Assembly: GCF_000378205.1 (NCBI RefSeq)
Contig: NZ_KB899414.1
Location: 62,001 to 126,000, forward strand
Source: Sediminispirochaeta bajacaliforniensis DSM 16054
GTDB taxonomy: Bacteria > Spirochaetota > Spirochaetia > DSM-16054 > Sediminispirochaetaceae
Length of the DNA stretch: 64,000 nucleotides
Direction of reading: 5' to 3'
Below are positions 41,245 to 49,948 of the stretch, in pieces; within the stretch, counting starts at the first letter, position 1; every line of letters begins with the position of its first letter. Position numbers and translations under genes: made by a program. Under the pieces are notes generated by a model. That model was not told the DNA's origin. It saw only the letters and a program-made list of their open reading frames with translations, and did not search any database.

Positions 41245-42075
41245 TTATTGCTTTACGGCGCCAGCCGTCATACCGCTGATGAGGTATTTTTGTAGTACAA
41301 GAAAAAGGAACACAATCGGCAAAGCGATAAAAACAGACCCTGCCATAATAGTTGACCAGTCCGTAGTATACTGGCCTTGGAAACTGGAAATCCCCAAAGA
41401 AAGGGTCCATTTGCTATACGATTTCATGAAAACACTGGCAAAGATGTATTCATTCCAGCCAGTGATAAATGAAAATACAGATGTCACCGCAATTCCCGGG
41501 ATGGTTAAAGGCAAAATAACCCGGGAAAAAACCTGAAACATATTGCAGCCCTCAACGATGGCTGATTCATCAAGAGTACTCGGAATAGCATTAAAAAATC
41601 CTTTTATCATCCATGTACAAAAAGGCACGGCAAAGGTGATATACGCAAGAGCAAGCCCAAACAAAGTATTCAAAAGATGTAATTTTCCCATTAAGAAATA
41701 AAAGGGAATAATCATAACCGACCCCGGCAGAACCTGAGAAATAAGGATGATATAGCCAATAGTCTGTTTGCCTTTAAAAGAATAACGGGACAAAGCATAT
41801 CCACCGGGAAGAGCGATGATCATCGAAAAAATTGTAGTCAGTAAAGAAACCACAAAACTATTCCAAGCCCAGCGGAGAAAGCTAAAATTACTTTGGCCAT
41901 TACTAAACAGAATATTCTTATATCCTGCAACAGAAGGCTCGTTCGGTATAATCCTCGGCGGATAAGCATAGACTTCTCCAGCCGGTTTAAAAGAAGTTGA
42001 TACCATCCAAATAAATGGAAACAAAGTGAAAAGGAGAACTATTATGACACCTATATATATCAATGATCTTTTCAT
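41245..42075 (-). CDS. Carbohydrate ABC transporter permease, MalG type
   Basis: A 276-residue permease with six membrane segments and the EAA loop (STLDESAIVEGCNMFQVFSRVILPLTIP in parts). It starts two bases after the MalF-type permease stop. Together with 42078-42956 and the binding protein it makes a CUT1-type importer. No ATPase gene is present at this locus, so a shared ATPase encoded elsewhere must serve it (inference). Confidence 0.93.
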   Translation of the reverse strand: MKRSLIYIGVIIVLLFTLFPFIWMVSTSFKPAGEVYAYPPRIIPNEPSVAGYKNILFSNGQSNFSFLRWAWNSFVVSLLTTIFSMIIALPGGYALSRYSFKGKQTIGYIILISQVLPGSVMIIPFYFLMGKLHLLNTLFGLALAYITFAVPFCTWMIKGFFNAIPSTLDESAIVEGCNMFQVFSRVILPLTIPGIAVTSVFSFITGWNEYIFASVFMKSYSKWTLSLGISSFQGQYTTDWSTIMAGSVFIALPIVFLFLVLQKYLISGMTAGAVKQ

Positions 42076-42077
42076 AC

Positions 42078-42956
42078 TTATGCACTCTCCAAATCACGCA
42101 TATAAAATACCGTAAAAAGCAATGAGAATAACAAGAGAACAAAACCTCCTGCCGCAGCAACCCCAAAATCAAAATATTTAAACGATGTTTTATACACATA
42201 TATGGTTAAGATTTCGGTTGCCCGAGAAGGTCCCCCCTCCGCCAAAAGATACGCAATAGCGAAATCCTTCATTGTCCAGATAATCAATAAAAGAAATACA
42301 ACCTTTGAAACTGGTTTTAACATGGGAACGGTGATATTTCTGAATTTCTGAAATCCGGAAGCGCCGTCTACCGTGGCCGCTTCATACAGTTCTTTGGGAA
42401 TGCTTTGGAGTCCTGCTAATATCATGATGGCAACAAATGGAAATCCTTTCCAAATATTTACAACCATAGCCGCCGGCAGGGCCGTTCCTGGATCCTCAAG
42501 AAATCGAACATTTTCATGAAGTATATGAAAATTTGTTATGATATAATTGATAATTCCAAATTCCTGATCATACATGAGTATCCATACTAGACATGCAACG
42601 ACTTCCGGTATTGCCCACGGAATTATTATTAATGCCCGTGCAAGTGCCCTTCCTTTAAATTTCAGATCTAAAAGAAAAGCAACAAGATAGCCTAATACAA
42701 ATCGGAAAAATACCGTTACAGTAATATAAATAAATGTTTTTCCCAAAGATGATAGAAACGCTTTATCAGAAAAAAGATGGAAGAAATTCTTCAGTCCGAC
42801 AAAAGTTGTATTCGGTCCTTTTTTAGGAAGATACCAATACTGTATGCTCATCAAAACTGTTTTCGAAATCGGATAAATTAAGAAAACGAGAATGACTATG
42901 ATGAGAAGGAAAAGAAATCCCGTTGGGAATTTATTAAAGATGCGGGAATCACTCAT
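42078..42956 (-). CDS. Carbohydrate ABC transporter permease, MalF type
   Basis: A 292-residue permease with six hydrophobic segments. The EAA motif KELYEAATVDGASGFQKF and following ITVPMLKPV identify the CUT1 family. It is separated from the binding-protein gene upstream by 69 bases containing a strong stem-loop. Partner: MalG-type permease immediately downstream. Confidence 0.93.
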   Translation of the reverse strand: MSDSRIFNKFPTGFLFLLIIVILVFLIYPISKTVLMSIQYWYLPKKGPNTTFVGLKNFFHLFSDKAFLSSLGKTFIYITVTVFFRFVLGYLVAFLLDLKFKGRALARALIIIPWAIPEVVACLVWILMYDQEFGIINYIITNFHILHENVRFLEDPGTALPAAMVVNIWKGFPFVAIMILAGLQSIPKELYEAATVDGASGFQKFRNITVPMLKPVSKVVFLLLIIWTMKDFAIAYLLAEGGPSRATEILTIYVYKTSFKYFDFGVAAAGGFVLLLFSLLFTVFYMRDLESA

Positions 42957-42986
42957 GAACGCTCCTTCTAAACCTGGTGCTGTAAG

Positions 42987-43017
42987 GGCTACAGGATGCT
43001 TTTAGCATCCTGTAGCC
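42987..43017 (-). other. Perfect 14-bp intercistronic hairpin after the binding-protein gene
   Basis: Arms 42987-43000 and 43004-43017 (GGCTACAGGATGCT and its complement) with a three-base loop. No T-run follows on the minus strand. As in the chvE locus, it probably stabilises the upstream binding-protein mRNA or partly attenuates the permease genes. Confidence 0.8.
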
Positions 43018-43025
43018 GATAATAT

Positions 43026-44345
43026 TTAGCGCTCCATTACCACCTGCATCTCTTTCTTGGCATCTTCCAAAATAGCCGCCGCATCTGCATCTGCTGATGA
43101 AAAAATACGCTGAGTTGCTTCTATCATGATTTGCTGCAATTCCCCGATCTGAGGAATGGATGGATCACTGATCAGAGGATCATAGTAATTGGCGATAAAA
43201 TCATAAAACTGATAAGCAAGCTTATGTGTAGCTTTATAATTCGACTCGGTTACATATGATTTGCTGTTGGGAATCATACCGCATTCGGCAATGATCTCCT
43301 GAGCCTCTTTCGATGCCATCCATTTAAGAAAATCCCAAGCTTCTTCCTGGTGTTTGCAATTTTTGCTGATGACCGTGATAAGGGGATATTGAGAAGGATT
43401 GGGCCTATATGTCTTACCTTCATATTCCACAGCAGGCTGTGGAATGAGACCTACATCCTCAAGAAGAGCAGGATCACGTGATTCGGTCATGCCAATAAAC
43501 CAAGGTCCATCAAGATTAAATGCGATCTTCCCATTCCAGAATAATTCACGCACATCTTTTTTATCTTTAAGAACCCTGGCCGATTTATCCTGAAGGATCA
43601 TATTTTGCCACCATTCTGCCGCCCAGATATTGGCCGGATCAGCTACATTTATGCGATCCGGCGTGAAAGGTCCTTTTTCCCCGGGAAAATAGAGGCCTCC
43701 TGAAATAACCCTGGCTATAAATCGTGCCCATTCGGAAACGACAAAGCTATGCGAAGAAACCAAAACTCCAAATCCTGATACATTGTCGTTTGTAAGTTTC
43801 AAGCTTGCGTTCCTAAAATCCTCCATACTTTTAATCGATGAAGGATCCACACCTGCCCTTTCTAATATTGATTTTCGATAAAACAGCCCAGTTGTTCCCC
43901 AAGCATAATTGGAAAACGCAACATAATCACCGTCATATTTACACTCGTCCTGTCCGACCAAATCTTTCTCATAGGATGTCCCTACGATTTTATCGTTCAG
44001 ATTTAGAAATGTTCCCTCCGGTCGAAGTGCATGGTATTGTGCAATATTCGAAGTATACATCTGAATAATGTCAGCCTCATTATTACTCAGTATCTCCGTA
44101 GTCATATTGTCCCAAAAACTGCTCCACCCCGCTCCATAAACCTCTATCTCAACATTCGGGTTTTGTGCATTGTAGGTGCTAATCAATTTGTCGATTACAG
44201 CCTTATGCGGAGCTTCAACATAAATTGAAGTAGCGAAGGATAGCTTTATCTTCCCTCCATCATCATCCTGATTACCGCTTGCAAACAGCATAGTTGATAC
44301 CGACAACAAAACGATAATCAATGTTCCTACAAGTGTTTTTTTCAT
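43026..44345 (-). CDS. Carbohydrate ABC transporter substrate-binding protein (family 1)
   Basis: A 439-residue binding protein with a Sec signal (KKTLVGTLIIVLLSVSTMLFASG). Family traits include LISTYNAQNPNVEIEVYG, DIIQMYTSN and FNLDGPWFIGMTE. It lacks a clear lipobox Cys, so it is probably soluble in the periplasm. The ATG at 44345 is behind AAGGAGG; longer upstream starts run into the promoter region. It heads the importer operon and is divergent from the two-component genes. Confidence 0.92.
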   Translation of the reverse strand: MKKTLVGTLIIVLLSVSTMLFASGNQDDDGGKIKLSFATSIYVEAPHKAVIDKLISTYNAQNPNVEIEVYGAGWSSFWDNMTTEILSNNEADIIQMYTSNIAQYHALRPEGTFLNLNDKIVGTSYEKDLVGQDECKYDGDYVAFSNYAWGTTGLFYRKSILERAGVDPSSIKSMEDFRNASLKLTNDNVSGFGVLVSSHSFVVSEWARFIARVISGGLYFPGEKGPFTPDRINVADPANIWAAEWWQNMILQDKSARVLKDKKDVRELFWNGKIAFNLDGPWFIGMTESRDPALLEDVGLIPQPAVEYEGKTYRPNPSQYPLITVISKNCKHQEEAWDFLKWMASKEAQEIIAECGMIPNSKSYVTESNYKATHKLAYQFYDFIANYYDPLISDPSIPQIGELQQIMIEATQRIFSSADADAAAILEDAKKEMQVVMER

Positions 44346-44480
44346 TGCGACCTCCTTTTTAGCGATTTTGTATAGCATAGTACGATCAGTCATCATCATT
44401 AACAATAAACAAAAGTACTAAAAAGACAGGACATTAATACTAATTTCATTTTCAAGGATATGGATGAGGATCTCTTTCTT

Positions 44481-44508
44481 TTGTAAGAAAATAGCTCTGT
44501 GGTATAAT
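44481..44508 (+). promoter_or_regulatory. Promoter of the LiaS-like/NarL-like two-component operon
   Basis: TTGTAA (44481-44486) and TATAAT (44503-44508) are 16 bases apart. The predicted start lies only one to three bases before the ATG at 44517, so the kinase message would be leaderless. Confidence 0.6.
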
Positions 44509-44516
44509 ACTGAAAG

Positions 44517-45782
44517 ATGAAACATGCTAATAATTATGTTGATGCCAAAATCTCCCTAACCAGTATTACTCTTATCATTCATATCGTTTGCATTTTTCAA
44601 TACCATCAAACATCGAAATTCTCAGGAATGCCGTTATTTTATATACAGAGCGTACTTGTTCTTCTTTTTATTGATGCCGTCATAGCAATAATCAACATCA
44701 TAAAGCTTTTAACCATACCCAATCTTGCTCTGTTTTATCTCCGGGGTTTTATCATTCTCATCATCTCTTATACCATACAAGATGATTTTCTACTGGAAAT
44801 TCTTCTATACATAGACTATTCCATTCCTACCCGTTACCGAAACAACTGGAAATACAGCATCATTTATTTATCCGTGTATTTATGCCTTTTAGCCTTACTT
44901 CAGTTCCCCAATCCCCTATTTGGTACAGCTTTTCTTTCATGGGATTTTAAGGTTCCATTGTTTTGGGACTACTCAATGTTCTTGCTTCTGACTATTCTCT
45001 TCACAACATGCCTGTTTCTCATGATATATTATCGTGAACAGTTGATTCGGCTCCACAGAGAACTATCTTTGGAAAAGTCAATTAAATCAAAACTACTGCG
45101 GCTGAATCAGCGATTTCAAGATTATGCCTATACCGCTGAAAATAACGCAAAACGAAAAGAACGCAGAGCAATCACCCAGAAAATTCACGACTCCACGGGC
45201 TATAGCTTTACTAATATTATCTCGTTGATGGACGTTGCGATAAGTCTCGGAGATGAAGATTTTGATCGTCTTACCGAGATCCATATGACAGCAAAAAAAG
45301 AAGCAAAAAATGGATTGAAGCAGACTCGAAAAATACTTACATATACCCGAAATCAGGAACAGCCCAATAACGCCGAGGATGAAGCCAGCATTCTTCATTT
45401 AATACAAACTTTTAGAAAGGTCACAGATATCGAAACACACTTGGAGATAATAAATTCCAAGCAATCCTATGGAAAGGTGACAGATGCTATCCTTTTTTCT
45501 ATCGTTCGTGAAGCCTTGACCAATATTTTGCAGCATAGTAATGCAGATAAGGTCTTCATCTACTTCGGTGAAGTAAGAGAGGATATTTTACTCTACATCA
45601 GAGATAATGGCAGAAATTATGGAGAAACAAGCTTTGGTATCGGACTGACTGGAGTCCAAGAACGAGTAGCGAACGTAGGGGGACGGGTAACATTTCAATA
45701 CTCTATTGACGGGTTCAGCATCAAGGCGGAGATTCCCATACATAAAGGGGGGAAAAAATATGATCAGGGTACTTATAGCTGA
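44517..45782 (+). CDS. Membrane sensor histidine kinase, HisKA_3 (LiaS/NarX) type
   Basis: A 421-residue kinase. The N-terminal 180 residues are six to seven hydrophobic segments. A coiled region (LIRLHRELSLEKSIKSKLLRL in parts) leads to the HisKA_3 H-box ITQKIHDSTGYSF (His about 224) and the ATPase domain with LQHSNADK, IRDNG and FGIGLTGVQERV. No extracytoplasmic sensor domain is visible, so membrane-segment sensing is likely. No ribosome site precedes the ATG. It overlaps the regulator gene by 23 bases. Confidence 0.88.
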   Translation: MKHANNYVDAKISLTSITLIIHIVCIFQYHQTSKFSGMPLFYIQSVLVLLFIDAVIAIINIIKLLTIPNLALFYLRGFIILIISYTIQDDFLLEILLYIDYSIPTRYRNNWKYSIIYLSVYLCLLALLQFPNPLFGTAFLSWDFKVPLFWDYSMFLLLTILFTTCLFLMIYYREQLIRLHRELSLEKSIKSKLLRLNQRFQDYAYTAENNAKRKERRAITQKIHDSTGYSFTNIISLMDVAISLGDEDFDRLTEIHMTAKKEAKNGLKQTRKILTYTRNQEQPNNAEDEASILHLIQTFRKVTDIETHLEIINSKQSYGKVTDAILFSIVREALTNILQHSNADKVFIYFGEVREDILLYIRDNGRNYGETSFGIGLTGVQERVANVGGRVTFQYSIDGFSIKAEIPIHKGGKKYDQGTYS

Positions 45783-46404
45783 CGATCAGGAACTTTTTGC
45801 GGAAAGTCTAAAAACTCTTTTAACAACATATACTGATGATATTGAAATCGTTGGAATCGCAGAAAATGGTCAAAAAGCTATTTCTTGGGTGGAGAACACT
45901 ACCATTGACATCATCCTCATGGATGTGAAAATGCCGGAACTTGACGGGGTTGAAGCCACAAAAATCATTCTGCAATCACATAAGTCAATCAAAGTCGTTA
46001 TGCTTTCTACCTTCAAAGAAATAGATTTTGTCAAAAAGGCATTACGCTATGGAGCTCTTGGGTATCTGCTGAAAGATATCTCGCCTACCGAATTAATTGC
46101 ATCAATACGAGCCGCTTATAACGGAGCAACACAAATTTCCCCTGCAATAGCGGCCAATATAGTAGAATCAAAATATACCGACAAAGACAATAATGGAACA
46201 TCCATAGAATGGTACAAAGATCTTACCAGACGGGAAAAGGAAATATTTAAACTGATCTCCCGGGGATATGATAATACCGAAATCGCCGATGAACTTTGTA
46301 TCGCGTACCAGACAGTACGAAATTATGTAAGTTCAATTATATCAAAGCTCAGTATTAAGAACCGCTATGAGATAATTAAACTGGCTAACAGGATGTTGAA
46401 GTAG
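45760..46404 (+). CDS. NarL/LuxR-type response regulator
   Basis: A 214-residue regulator: receiver domain (MIRVLIADDQ, phosphoacceptor Asp55 in IILMDVKMP, KALRYGALGYLLKD) and a C-terminal LuxR HTH (LTRREKEIFKLISRGYDNTEIADEL in parts). ATG at 45760 follows a GGGGGG stretch and lies within the kinase end. The likely target is the adjacent divergent importer operon (44345 and on). It ends two bases before the convergent GNAT gene. Confidence 0.93.
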   Translation: MIRVLIADDQELFAESLKTLLTTYTDDIEIVGIAENGQKAISWVENTTIDIILMDVKMPELDGVEATKIILQSHKSIKVVMLSTFKEIDFVKKALRYGALGYLLKDISPTELIASIRAAYNGATQISPAIAANIVESKYTDKDNNGTSIEWYKDLTRREKEIFKLISRGYDNTEIADELCIAYQTVRNYVSSIISKLSIKNRYEIIKLANRMLK

Positions 46405-46406
46405 TA

Positions 46407-46973
46407 TCACTCATCCGACAGCGCCCTAACCTCCGGAAGGGTAGCGGTAAAGTCCCGATCGAGCATCTCCATGTAGATCTCGTCGAAATAGCGGCCACCG
46501 ATGCAAACACATTCGCTTCTCCTTCCAATTTCGCGAAAGCCAAGCTTTCGGTAGCAACGCTGTGCAACTTCGTTAAAGGAGCGGACCCTAAGCATAACAT
46601 TGTGCAGGTTAAGGAGGTGGAAGGCATACGATAGAAGCAGACCGATGGCCTCTCCCCCAAAGCCCTTTCCCCGCTGCGATTTTTCTCCAATGAAGATTCC
46701 CATTTCACCTCGGCTTTGGATTAGATCGACATCCATCAGGCCGCAGCTGCCGATCAACTGATCATTTTCCTTAAGAACGATACTGAAGTTGTAGCCATCC
46801 TGTAACTTCTGAAGCATATCACGCTCTTTATCCCGGGATATGATGCCTGCGGCAAGCTGCAGGTTCAGTGTAGTTTCGAGATCATTCACCCATGAGGTAT
46901 AGAGCTCAAGGCCATCATCGGAAACAGGAGAAAGGTAAAGACGTTCTCCCACAAGCTTTTGATAATAGGACAC
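46407..46973 (-). CDS. GNAT family N-acetyltransferase
   Basis: A 188-residue acetyltransferase of the RimJ/RimL-like type. LVGERLYLSPVSDDGLELYTSW starts the fold, the acetyl-CoA loop is EKSQRGKGFGGEAIGLLL, and NLHNVMLRVRSFNEVAQRCYRKLGFREIGR (in parts) is the typical final motif. It starts at GTG behind GGGAGG. Its last codons (46407-46459) are duplicated as a remnant at 39519-39571, so this gene end seems to be the insertion target. Substrate unknown. Confidence 0.92.
   Translation of the reverse strand: MSYYQKLVGERLYLSPVSDDGLELYTSWVNDLETTLNLQLAAGIISRDKERDMLQKLQDGYNFSIVLKENDQLIGSCGLMDVDLIQSRGEMGIFIGEKSQRGKGFGGEAIGLLLSYAFHLLNLHNVMLRVRSFNEVAQRCYRKLGFREIGRRSECVCIGGRYFDEIYMEMLDRDFTATLPEVRALSDE
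46415..46445. repeat. Right direct repeat of the proposed island (inside the GNAT gene end)
   Basis: Identical to 39530-39560 at 30 of 31 positions and in the same orientation. It codes for the last residues of the acetyltransferase, which stays intact on this side. Confidence 0.85.
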
Positions 46974-47080
46974 CGGTAACCTCCCTTCAGGAATTTACAC
47001 TATCGTATCAAATTCCTACTGTTCCGAATATTGCTGATATTGACGTATATTCTTTTTCACTAGTATGGTGACGGCGACCA

Positions 47081-47854
47081 ATGGAAGCATATGACGACGA
47101 TTTTGCAGAGCTGCTCAGAAGCCATATACGGTACATCTACACGGTAGCCTTCCGCTTCTGCGCCGATGCTCATGATGCTGAAGATCTCGCACAGCAGGCT
47201 CTTCTCTCCGCATGGGAAAAGCGAAGCCAGCTTGCGGAACCTGCAAAAATCTCCGCTTGGCTCAGACGAATTTGTCTGAATCTTTACCTTGATGCACAGA
47301 GGAAGGCGAGACACATTATCCAGATCGAAGACGGTTTTGAGGATATGCTCACAGATATCGGCCCACTGCCGGAACAGGAGCTTTTAGTTGATGAATCGGT
47401 ACGGGAGCTGCAGGACGGCTGTTTTACCGCAATGGCATCTCGCCTCACTTTGGCCCAGCGTAGCTCATTTATCCTGGTGGATATGTTTGGTCTTTCAATT
47501 GAAGAGGCGGCCGAAATCCTAAAGCTTTCTCAATCATCAATTAAATCTCTTCTTTTTCGCGCTCGTAAAAACCTAAATGCTTTTTTTGGGCATCACTGCC
47601 AGTGGGTTCTGCCGGAAAACTCATGCAGCTGCAAAGCGTGGTATGAATTCTCCAGACGAAGAGAGGATTTACGGGAAGAAGTACGAAAGCATGGCGGACC
47701 TCCGGATTTTGCCGATCCCGAATATGCGGCAAAAAGCGATCCGTCTACCATGAGAAAGGTTCTTTCACTTTTCAGGAATTTACCGGAACGAAGACCCGAT
47801 GCATCCTGGTACAGCAAAACGGCATATCTTGTCGGTTCGCTGTTAAAAAAATAG
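47081..47854 (+). CDS. ECF-type sigma factor with C-terminal Cys/His extension
   Basis: A 257-residue sigma-70 family protein. Region 2 spans about 10-80 (YIYTVAFRFCADAHDAEDLAQQALLSAWEK in parts) and region 4 about 120-170 (LAQRSSFILVDMFGLSIEEAAEILKLSQSSIKSLLFRARK in parts). A C-terminal extension of about 85 residues starts with HHCQWVLPENSCSCKAW, a Cys/His cluster that could bind metal or sense redox. No anti-sigma gene is adjacent. A Cys-rich DUF3795 gene follows after 64 bases. No convincing promoter was seen upstream. Confidence 0.87.
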   Translation: MEAYDDDFAELLRSHIRYIYTVAFRFCADAHDAEDLAQQALLSAWEKRSQLAEPAKISAWLRRICLNLYLDAQRKARHIIQIEDGFEDMLTDIGPLPEQELLVDESVRELQDGCFTAMASRLTLAQRSSFILVDMFGLSIEEAAEILKLSQSSIKSLLFRARKNLNAFFGHHCQWVLPENSCSCKAWYEFSRRREDLREEVRKHGGPPDFADPEYAAKSDPSTMRKVLSLFRNLPERRPDASWYSKTAYLVGSLLKK

Positions 47855-47921
47855 AAAAAAGAGATCCTACCCGCATCTTTGAAGCTTCTTCTGCATCTTT
47901 ATTTGTATAAGGAGAATTATG

Positions 47922-48365
47922 ATGAAACGAACAGAAATTCTTGGCAAACTGGCCCCATGCGGGCTCGACTGTTCCCGTTGCGCATCTTTCAAAGGGGGCC
48001 CGATAGCGAGGCAGAGTCGCACACTTCTGGAAGCTTTAGGCGACTACCAACGGATGGCACAAAAGATGACCGCTTTTTTCGAACCCTTTGCCCACTTTGA
48101 TTCTTTTCAAGAGATTCTTCGCTTCTTTGCAGATGCGAAATGCGACGGATGTCGATCGGGCGACAGCAGATATCCAGATTGTGCGGCAAAAAGCTGTTTC
48201 AAAGAAATGAAGGGCGACTTTTGCGGAGAATGTAAGGAATTCCCCTGTTCAAGAAATCGATACAATGAAGACCTCCATAAGCGTTGGCTTGCAAACGGTG
48301 AATTCATAAGAACAAAGGGAATCGAATCATTCTACGATATGCAGGCTGGCAAACCCAGATATTAA
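47922..48365 (+). CDS. DUF3795-like cysteine-rich protein
   Basis: A 147-residue soluble protein of unknown function with Cys clusters: APCGLDCSRCASF near the N-terminus, then CDGCRSG, DCAAKSC and FCGECKEFPCSRN. This spacing is typical of DUF3795 proteins, probably metal-binding. ATG 47922 has AAGGAG at good distance (47919 is a nearer alternative). It lies behind the Cys-bearing ECF gene, which hints at a shared stress response (inference). It overlaps the panE-like gene tail to tail by four bases. Confidence 0.82.
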   Translation: MKRTEILGKLAPCGLDCSRCASFKGGPIARQSRTLLEALGDYQRMAQKMTAFFEPFAHFDSFQEILRFFADAKCDGCRSGDSRYPDCAAKSCFKEMKGDFCGECKEFPCSRNRYNEDLHKRWLANGEFIRTKGIESFYDMQAGKPRY

Positions 48366-49282
48366 ACGGGTACTTCCACCACTTGATTCAAAAAGGAAAG
48401 CTGATCTGCAAGGGCTGCGACAAGGGGCAAATCGGCTCCGTTCTTTCGTGCTTCCTGCAGAGGCTTCCGATACATATATTCAACTTCCATAGGCCTCTTA
48501 TGATCATAATCAAGTTTCATACTCGGGTCATAAGGGGCCATCGTCTGGGTAGATTCCAGCATACCCGCAATTGAGCCGGAAGGGAGATTGCAGCCGCAGG
48601 CACTCGCCCCACGAGAAACCTCTTCCATAAGTCTTTGTGCAAGGGATAAACCATAAGGATTATCCATAATCTCTTTTGTGTTGGCATTCAGGACAACCGA
48701 GAGCCCGTTAAACGGTATATTCCATAAAAGCTTTCCCCAACGGGCATGCTTCAGGTTCCTGCTCAGCGTCATCTCAATTCCCGCCTGTACAAAATCGGAC
48801 CGCAACTTTTCGGCGATAGGTAAAGCACTCTCATGCAATGGGGCGGCGGTAATCGGCCCTTTATCGAGATGAACAATATATCCCGGCCCCCGCTTCTGGG
48901 AACAGATAAAACACATCCCGCCAATCACGACGGCATGGGGAAACTGTTTCTGCAGCTCCTCTTCCATTCCCAAACCGTTTTGTAAGACAAAAATTACCGT
49001 TCCCTTTTTCACAATAGGCAATAGAAGTTCGGAGAGGTTTTCATTTGCCGTTGTTTTCATCGATACGATGACAACATCCGTATCCGGCAAATTCTCCACG
49101 GAATCATAAACATCAAGCTCCCTCAGAATAAAATCGCCCTTTATGGAGTCAATCATAAGGCCATGTTCTTTTATGTACTGATAATCACTGCGGGCAAGAA
49201 AATCAACAGGAAGACCGCTCTTTCGAAGCATACCTCCGTAATAACCGCCTATGGCTCCAGTTCCAAGTACAGTATATTTCAC
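48362..49282 (-). CDS. 2-dehydropantoate 2-reductase (PanE/ApbA family)
   Basis: A 306-residue NADPH-dependent ketopantoate reductase. The start VKYTVLGTGAIGGYYGGML has GxGxxG; VIVSMKTTANENL, FVLQNGLG and GKLLWNIPFNGLSVVLN are family segments with the catalytic Lys and substrate-binding Asn. It starts at GTG behind GAGG. Many organisms have several PanE paralogues with other 2-keto acids as substrates, so the symbol is withheld; no other pantothenate gene is near. Confidence 0.88.
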   Translation of the reverse strand: MKYTVLGTGAIGGYYGGMLRKSGLPVDFLARSDYQYIKEHGLMIDSIKGDFILRELDVYDSVENLPDTDVVIVSMKTTANENLSELLLPIVKKGTVIFVLQNGLGMEEELQKQFPHAVVIGGMCFICSQKRGPGYIVHLDKGPITAAPLHESALPIAEKLRSDFVQAGIEMTLSRNLKHARWGKLLWNIPFNGLSVVLNANTKEIMDNPYGLSLAQRLMEEVSRGASACGCNLPSGSIAGMLESTQTMAPYDPSMKLDYDHKRPMEVEYMYRKPLQEARKNGADLPLVAALADQLSFLNQVVEVPV

Positions 49283-49339
49283 AACAGTTACCTCGGGATG
49301 GTAGGATATCGTTATTAAAGACCAAAGCCGTCGCCCAAG

Positions 49340-49903
49340 TCAACAAGAGCGGATAAAGAGGTGCAGCCCGTTCCTCAACTGATCCCAATCCGCCGCCCCG
49401 CCCTCGACAGCGGTAAGAGAGAGAAAACCGAAGAAAAGCTGCATCGCGGCATTATATCCGGCTTCTCCGAAGATTTTCCGAAAAAGGCCCCGATAGCGAT
49501 CGATAACGCTGTTTGCGGACCGGCCGGCACCATCTTCCCTGGCGAAATCGACCAATAGTCCCAGCTCATCAAGATAATCGGGAAGAAGCTTCTTTCCATA
49601 GGAAATCAGCATCTCGATAAGGGCCTGAGTATCGGTTTCTGTCACGGCAGAAGAAGAGACCAAGGCAAGCTCTCGTTCAAGCATGTCGGTCAAGAGCTCC
49701 CCACAGAAATGAAAAAGTTCCTCTTTTCCTGCAAAATAGTGATAAAAACCGCTTTTTGAGATCCCCAATTCCGCGACAAGTGTTCTTAAACTTAAAGAGC
49801 GATAGCCATAACGGCGAAAAAGCGCAAGCGCCTTTGTCGCCAGGGCTGTCCGAACCTCATCTTTATTCACTATTTTCGGCACCACCCCTCCTTTTTCGTC
49901 CAT
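49340..49903 (-). CDS. TetR/AcrR family transcriptional regulator
   Basis: A 187-residue regulator with an N-terminal TetR HTH (ALALFRRYGYRSLSLRTLVAELGISKSGFYHYFAGKEELF in parts) and a variable helical ligand domain. The ATG at 49903 is the natural start because it gives the HTH near the N-terminus; the frame continues upstream only antisense to the next gene. It is divergent from the SDR gene, with a palindromic operator between them, so it probably represses both genes. Confidence 0.9.
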   Translation of the reverse strand: MDEKGGVVPKIVNKDEVRTALATKALALFRRYGYRSLSLRTLVAELGISKSGFYHYFAGKEELFHFCGELLTDMLERELALVSSSAVTETDTQALIEMLISYGKKLLPDYLDELGLLVDFAREDGAGRSANSVIDRYRGLFRKIFGEAGYNAAMQLFFGFLSLTAVEGGAADWDQLRNGLHLFIRSC

Positions 49904-49948
49904 TTGGACTATATCACTTGCAAAACAAGGATCCAAGTAGTATATTTT

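Larger units (their letters stand above)
39561..46445. mobile_element. Putative 6.9-kb genomic island with a sugar-utilisation cluster
   Basis: The segment lies between a GNAT 3' end remnant and the intact GNAT gene end, which carry a 31-base direct repeat. Inside, the sequence is visibly richer in A and T, with more TTA, ATA and AAA codons than both flanks. It holds a CBM9-like gene, an oxidoreductase, an ABC importer and a two-component pair. The geometry (gene end duplicated, intact copy at one side, remnant at the other) is that of site-specific insertion at a gene 3' end. No integrase is present, so mobility is lost or was supplied in trans. Homologous recombination between paralogous ends is the alternative. 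Confidence 0.5.

Noticed and set aside
47040-47066. Promoter TTGACG/TAGTAT before the ECF sigma gene
   Set aside because: The spacing is only 15 bases and the -10 match is poor, so it is not listed as a feature.
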